Assembly: GCA_023362775.1 (NCBI GenBank)
Contig: JALMGJ010000029.1
Coordinates: 9,095,268-9,159,267 of the forward strand
DNA from: Charina bottae
Taxonomy: Eukaryota; Chordata; Lepidosauria; Squamata; Charinaidae
Reading direction: 5' to 3'
Length of the DNA: 64,000 nucleotides
Shown here in pieces: positions 61,505 to 64,000 of the stretch; the stretch's first letter is position 1; each line of letters begins with the position of its first letter. The position numbers were made by a program, and so were the translations under genes. The notes beneath the pieces were generated by a model. That model made no database searches and had not been told where the DNA came from. It worked only from the letters and a program-made list of their open reading frames with translations.

Positions 61505-62433
61505 ATACAAAAAGAAACATGCGCGCGTGTGTGTTCTATAATGCGCGCCTGGGTATATACGTGTGCGTGCCTCTGTGTATGTGTGTGCAGCCCGCAAGTA
61601 ATTTGAAAAAGGCGCACGGCTCTAACGCCGCCGTTGACCTTCCCTTCGGCCACCCGCCATACACGTGCAAATGCAAGCGAGCTCCTCCGGGGCGGGATTG
61701 ATTCAGCCGTTTGAGAAGGAAGCAAAGGATTCCCTTGCTTGCCCAGTCCGTAGGGATCTGTCCGCTGGCTCAGGGTGAATTACTCCGTGTTAAGCGGGGC
61801 TTAGGACGGCGACCCTTCTAACTTTACCGGTCCGACTTCCAGCGCTTGGCAGGAACGGGCCGGCGCGTCCTTGTGCCTGCCCGGCGCTGTCTATTTTTGG
61901 AGCCAGTTTATTAACCTTTCATCTTTGGGCCAATCATATTCTTCAGGAGAGTAGGAAGAAGTAACAGGAAGCCGGGAGCGATGTGCAAACGCTGGATAGA
62001 TATATTCTCTGGGGGTCTTCAATGGGATTGCAACTGTGTACTTTTTCAAGAAAAGTTTGATTCTTTGTCTCTCTTTTTTTCACTGGGCTGAGTTAAGACA
62101 TGACATGACCAGAAGCACAGGGAAAGATCTGCTGATATGAGTTTAAAGAGAAAAAAAGAGGAAGCCTGTAAGGGACACATAAATGCTGTTGATGAAATCT
62201 TGCTGTTGTAGGCTAGACTAGGAAGGCATTTTTTTTTTGGGGGGGGGGGACTCCTGGTCAAAAGCAGTAGCAAGCAAGATGTTGATGCTGAGTAGTCATC
62301 AGGAGTTGACTTCCTCTCAAGGGAGACTTTACTCTTATGCCAACTGGATGGAAACATCTCACCAACCTTGATCAATCTCGATCAGCAAAACAAGGTTGGG
62401 TGGAGTTAGCTGGGGATCCTTGCAGGGGATGGG

Positions 62434-62548
62434 ATGGTCAAAAACGTCATGATGGTGTGATCGAAACCTCCGCCTGGTTTTCACATGTAAAAACCAGGTG
62501 GAGCTCCGATTGTACCATTGTGGCTTCCATCTTGACTTTTTTGACCAT
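62434..62548. mobile_element. Palindromic GTCAAGATGG-type MITE, copy 3 (best preserved)
   Basis: ATGGTCAAAAACGTCATGATG at left mirrors CATCTTGACTTTTTTGACCAT at right. The centre has CCTGGTTTT-CACATGTAAAAACC, itself a hairpin. 115 bp, no coding capacity. Confidence 0.8.
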
Positions 62549-62725
62549 ATCTTGTGATCAACCCTGCCCTTGGGAGTTGGATGGGAGACCCGCTGGAAAA
62601 TCCCAGGCTTGGGGTCTTGACCGGGAAGCTGAACAACTTCCATATTGTTGACCCAAAGGCTACATGGCTACATCCATGAAAGTACCAGGAGTTGTGGTTG
62701 ACTCTACTTCGACCCTTGAAACCGT
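62549..62725 (+). mobile_element. 5S-derived SINE, copy 5, partial
   Basis: TTGGATGGGAGACCCGCTGG (5S-like end), then AACTTCCATATTGTTGACCC, AAAGCTAC-type block and CAGGAGTTGTGGTTGACTC. Confidence 0.65.
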
Positions 62726-64000
62726 TGTATAAAATATAGTTTATGCACCGTGAAAACTGTGCTGCTATTTTTATGCAGTTTCAATAATCTTCTCAATCGA
62801 ACTCTATATTCTTTCAAAATATTAGTGGATGCTTGTCCTTGTAGCCCTGAATTCTTGTGGCATGGATATACCATGGTTATATACATGGATTGTGGCATGG
62901 ATATACCATGGTTATATACATATACATGAGGTTAGTGATGGGGTTTCCTCTATTTTCATTCTGTCCTGTTTTCTTCCAAATAACTTCACTGGCTAAGCAA
63001 TGCCATTACTAACATTATCTAAAAGGAATCAAAGTCTCAATGTTTTCTTTTGGATCACTTGGATGTTATTTCAGTCTTAGTTCCTCATTTTTTTAACATG
63101 TTGGTGGAGATAATAACATTTAACAATAAGTAGAGGTGCGTACAATATAAGCCCACTCTTACATCTAACTGATTTTCTTATTTTTATATTATGGATGGTA
63201 AGACTTTACCCAAAAATTTCAGAGGTGCATTATTCACATCAGTTTCAACCGAGTCAATAAGAACTTTAAGAACTGGGAATAGAAGAGTGTTGTTAGTTCA
63301 TTTAGAAGTTTTCTGCTGCTGGGGGATGATTCTATTTGGTATTGGCTTTGTAAAAAGCAGTAATCTCATATTTCCAAAGTGGTTTTGATTTGCTACAGCT
63401 GAGAGCAAGATTTGTATATAGCTGCACCACACGGGGGGGGGGGGGGGGAGAAACTGAACCAAATGCATGCTCACCATTTTCCTTAAGTTTTAATTAGTGG
63501 TTTCCCAAACTCCTTTTAATATGGTAAACTAAATGATGTAGGGCTATCAGATCTGGGTTGCAAAACCCTGAATGTTTCCAAGGTGGCAGTAGGTAGTTTT
63601 CTATATCTCTTCATTGTCATTGTGTGGACATATGGATTTTTGCAGCCCAAATCCGGTATCCTCAAGTTGTTAGAATATATATGCAAATTGGCCTGAATAT
63701 TTATCCTTTTTTTTTCCTTTTGCAATCTGTTCTCTCTATATTTTTCCATATGACAAAAATCTGCAGGTTAGGAGAAATTTTTGTGATTGCCTACAGTATT
63801 TGAACACTTCCCTATTTCTAACTAAATATATCTGATCAGTTAAATAATAAGGGTCAAAATCAGTCAAACTTCCTGCCTTCTAATATACTGGATTAACACT
63901 GTAGCCTTATTTGAACTTTCTGAGGTAAATTCGGGTTAGAAAACAGTTTAGCCAAGGCCATCTTGGAAATTAAACACATGACCAGGAATTTGAACCGAAA
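62726..64000. other. Unassigned DNA
   Basis: It has a 35-bp tandem duplication (GGCATGGATATACCATGG core) at 62856-62925 and a G-run near 63434-63449. No exon is recognised. Confidence 0.4.

Larger units (their letters stand above)
60190..61900. promoter_or_regulatory. CpG island, likely promoter and first exon
   Basis: GC- and CpG-dense over about 1.7 kb in an AT-rich window, with G- and C-runs, a GGC microsatellite, GGGCGG-type boxes and a GGCCAATCAT CCAAT box near 61928. At 60455-60465, CTTACCGTAAG supplies a 5' splice donor on both strands (ACG|GTAAGAAAG on minus, ACC|GTAAGAGG on plus). No recognisable protein. It could be the first exon of STK38L, whose known exons lie 46 kb to the left in the right orientation, or of an unrelated neighbour. 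Confidence 0.75.

Noticed and set aside
60197..61725. Many overlapping frames in the CpG island
   Set aside because: High GC makes stops rare; frames are open on both strands, low complexity and without any domain.

Overview
This is nuclear DNA from a vertebrate, almost certainly a squamate reptile (lizard or snake). The evidence is the repeat set: BovB (RTE) LINEs, CR1/L3-type LINEs, an L1 end, seven copies of a tRNA-headed Squamata-type SINE, 5S rRNA-derived SINEs, hAT and TA-flanked mini-transposons, two or three families of Penelope-like elements (PLEs) and dense microsatellites. Nothing is prokaryotic. Most long open frames are retroelement remains or translated microsatellites. Species cannot be fixed from the sequence.

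The one host gene I can prove is on the minus strand at 10465-14266: five consecutive exons of the NDR-family kinase STK38L (NDR2), with correct splice sites and matching phases. They encode the DFG region, the basic activation-segment insert, the T-loop and the C-lobe up to the start of the AGC tail. The middle exon carries an in-frame TAA and turns the usual APE motif into GPE, so this copy is a damaged gene, a partial duplicate or a sequence error. I did not find the exons upstream or downstream. A CpG-rich island at 60.2-61.9 kb could be the promoter of this gene, which would be read leftwards, or of a neighbour.

Layout: 0-5 kb holds a SINE, a hAT element with exact 8-bp duplications and a TTCTC microsatellite. 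5-7.2 kb is a nearly full PLE (RT plus GIY-YIG). 9.3-14.5 kb holds the kinase exons with intronic CR1, RTE and DNA-transposon fragments. 14.7-18.4 kb is a decayed BovB split by a probable solo LTR, followed by a SINE. 20-24 kb has three CR1 copies. 28-36 kb has three PLE remnants, one bounded by inverted terminal repeats. 38.8-41.3 kb is a second BovB and two SINEs. 41-55 kb is mostly unassigned intergenic or intronic DNA with small repeats. 55-59.3 kb holds an L1 end, a 330-bp compound microsatellite, a CR1 tail, a SINE and a 348-bp palindrome. 60-62 kb is the CpG island.

The most unusual signal is a set of hammerhead-ribozyme-like cores (CTGAAGA, stem II hairpin, GAAAC) in the PLE terminal repeats at 7.15, 28.4, 34.0, 34.7, 35.2 and 59.0-59.2 kb. 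The last pair forms the two arms of a 165+18+165 bp palindrome. Hammerheads in PLEs are known (Cervera and de la Pena); the arrangement seen here deserves a check.
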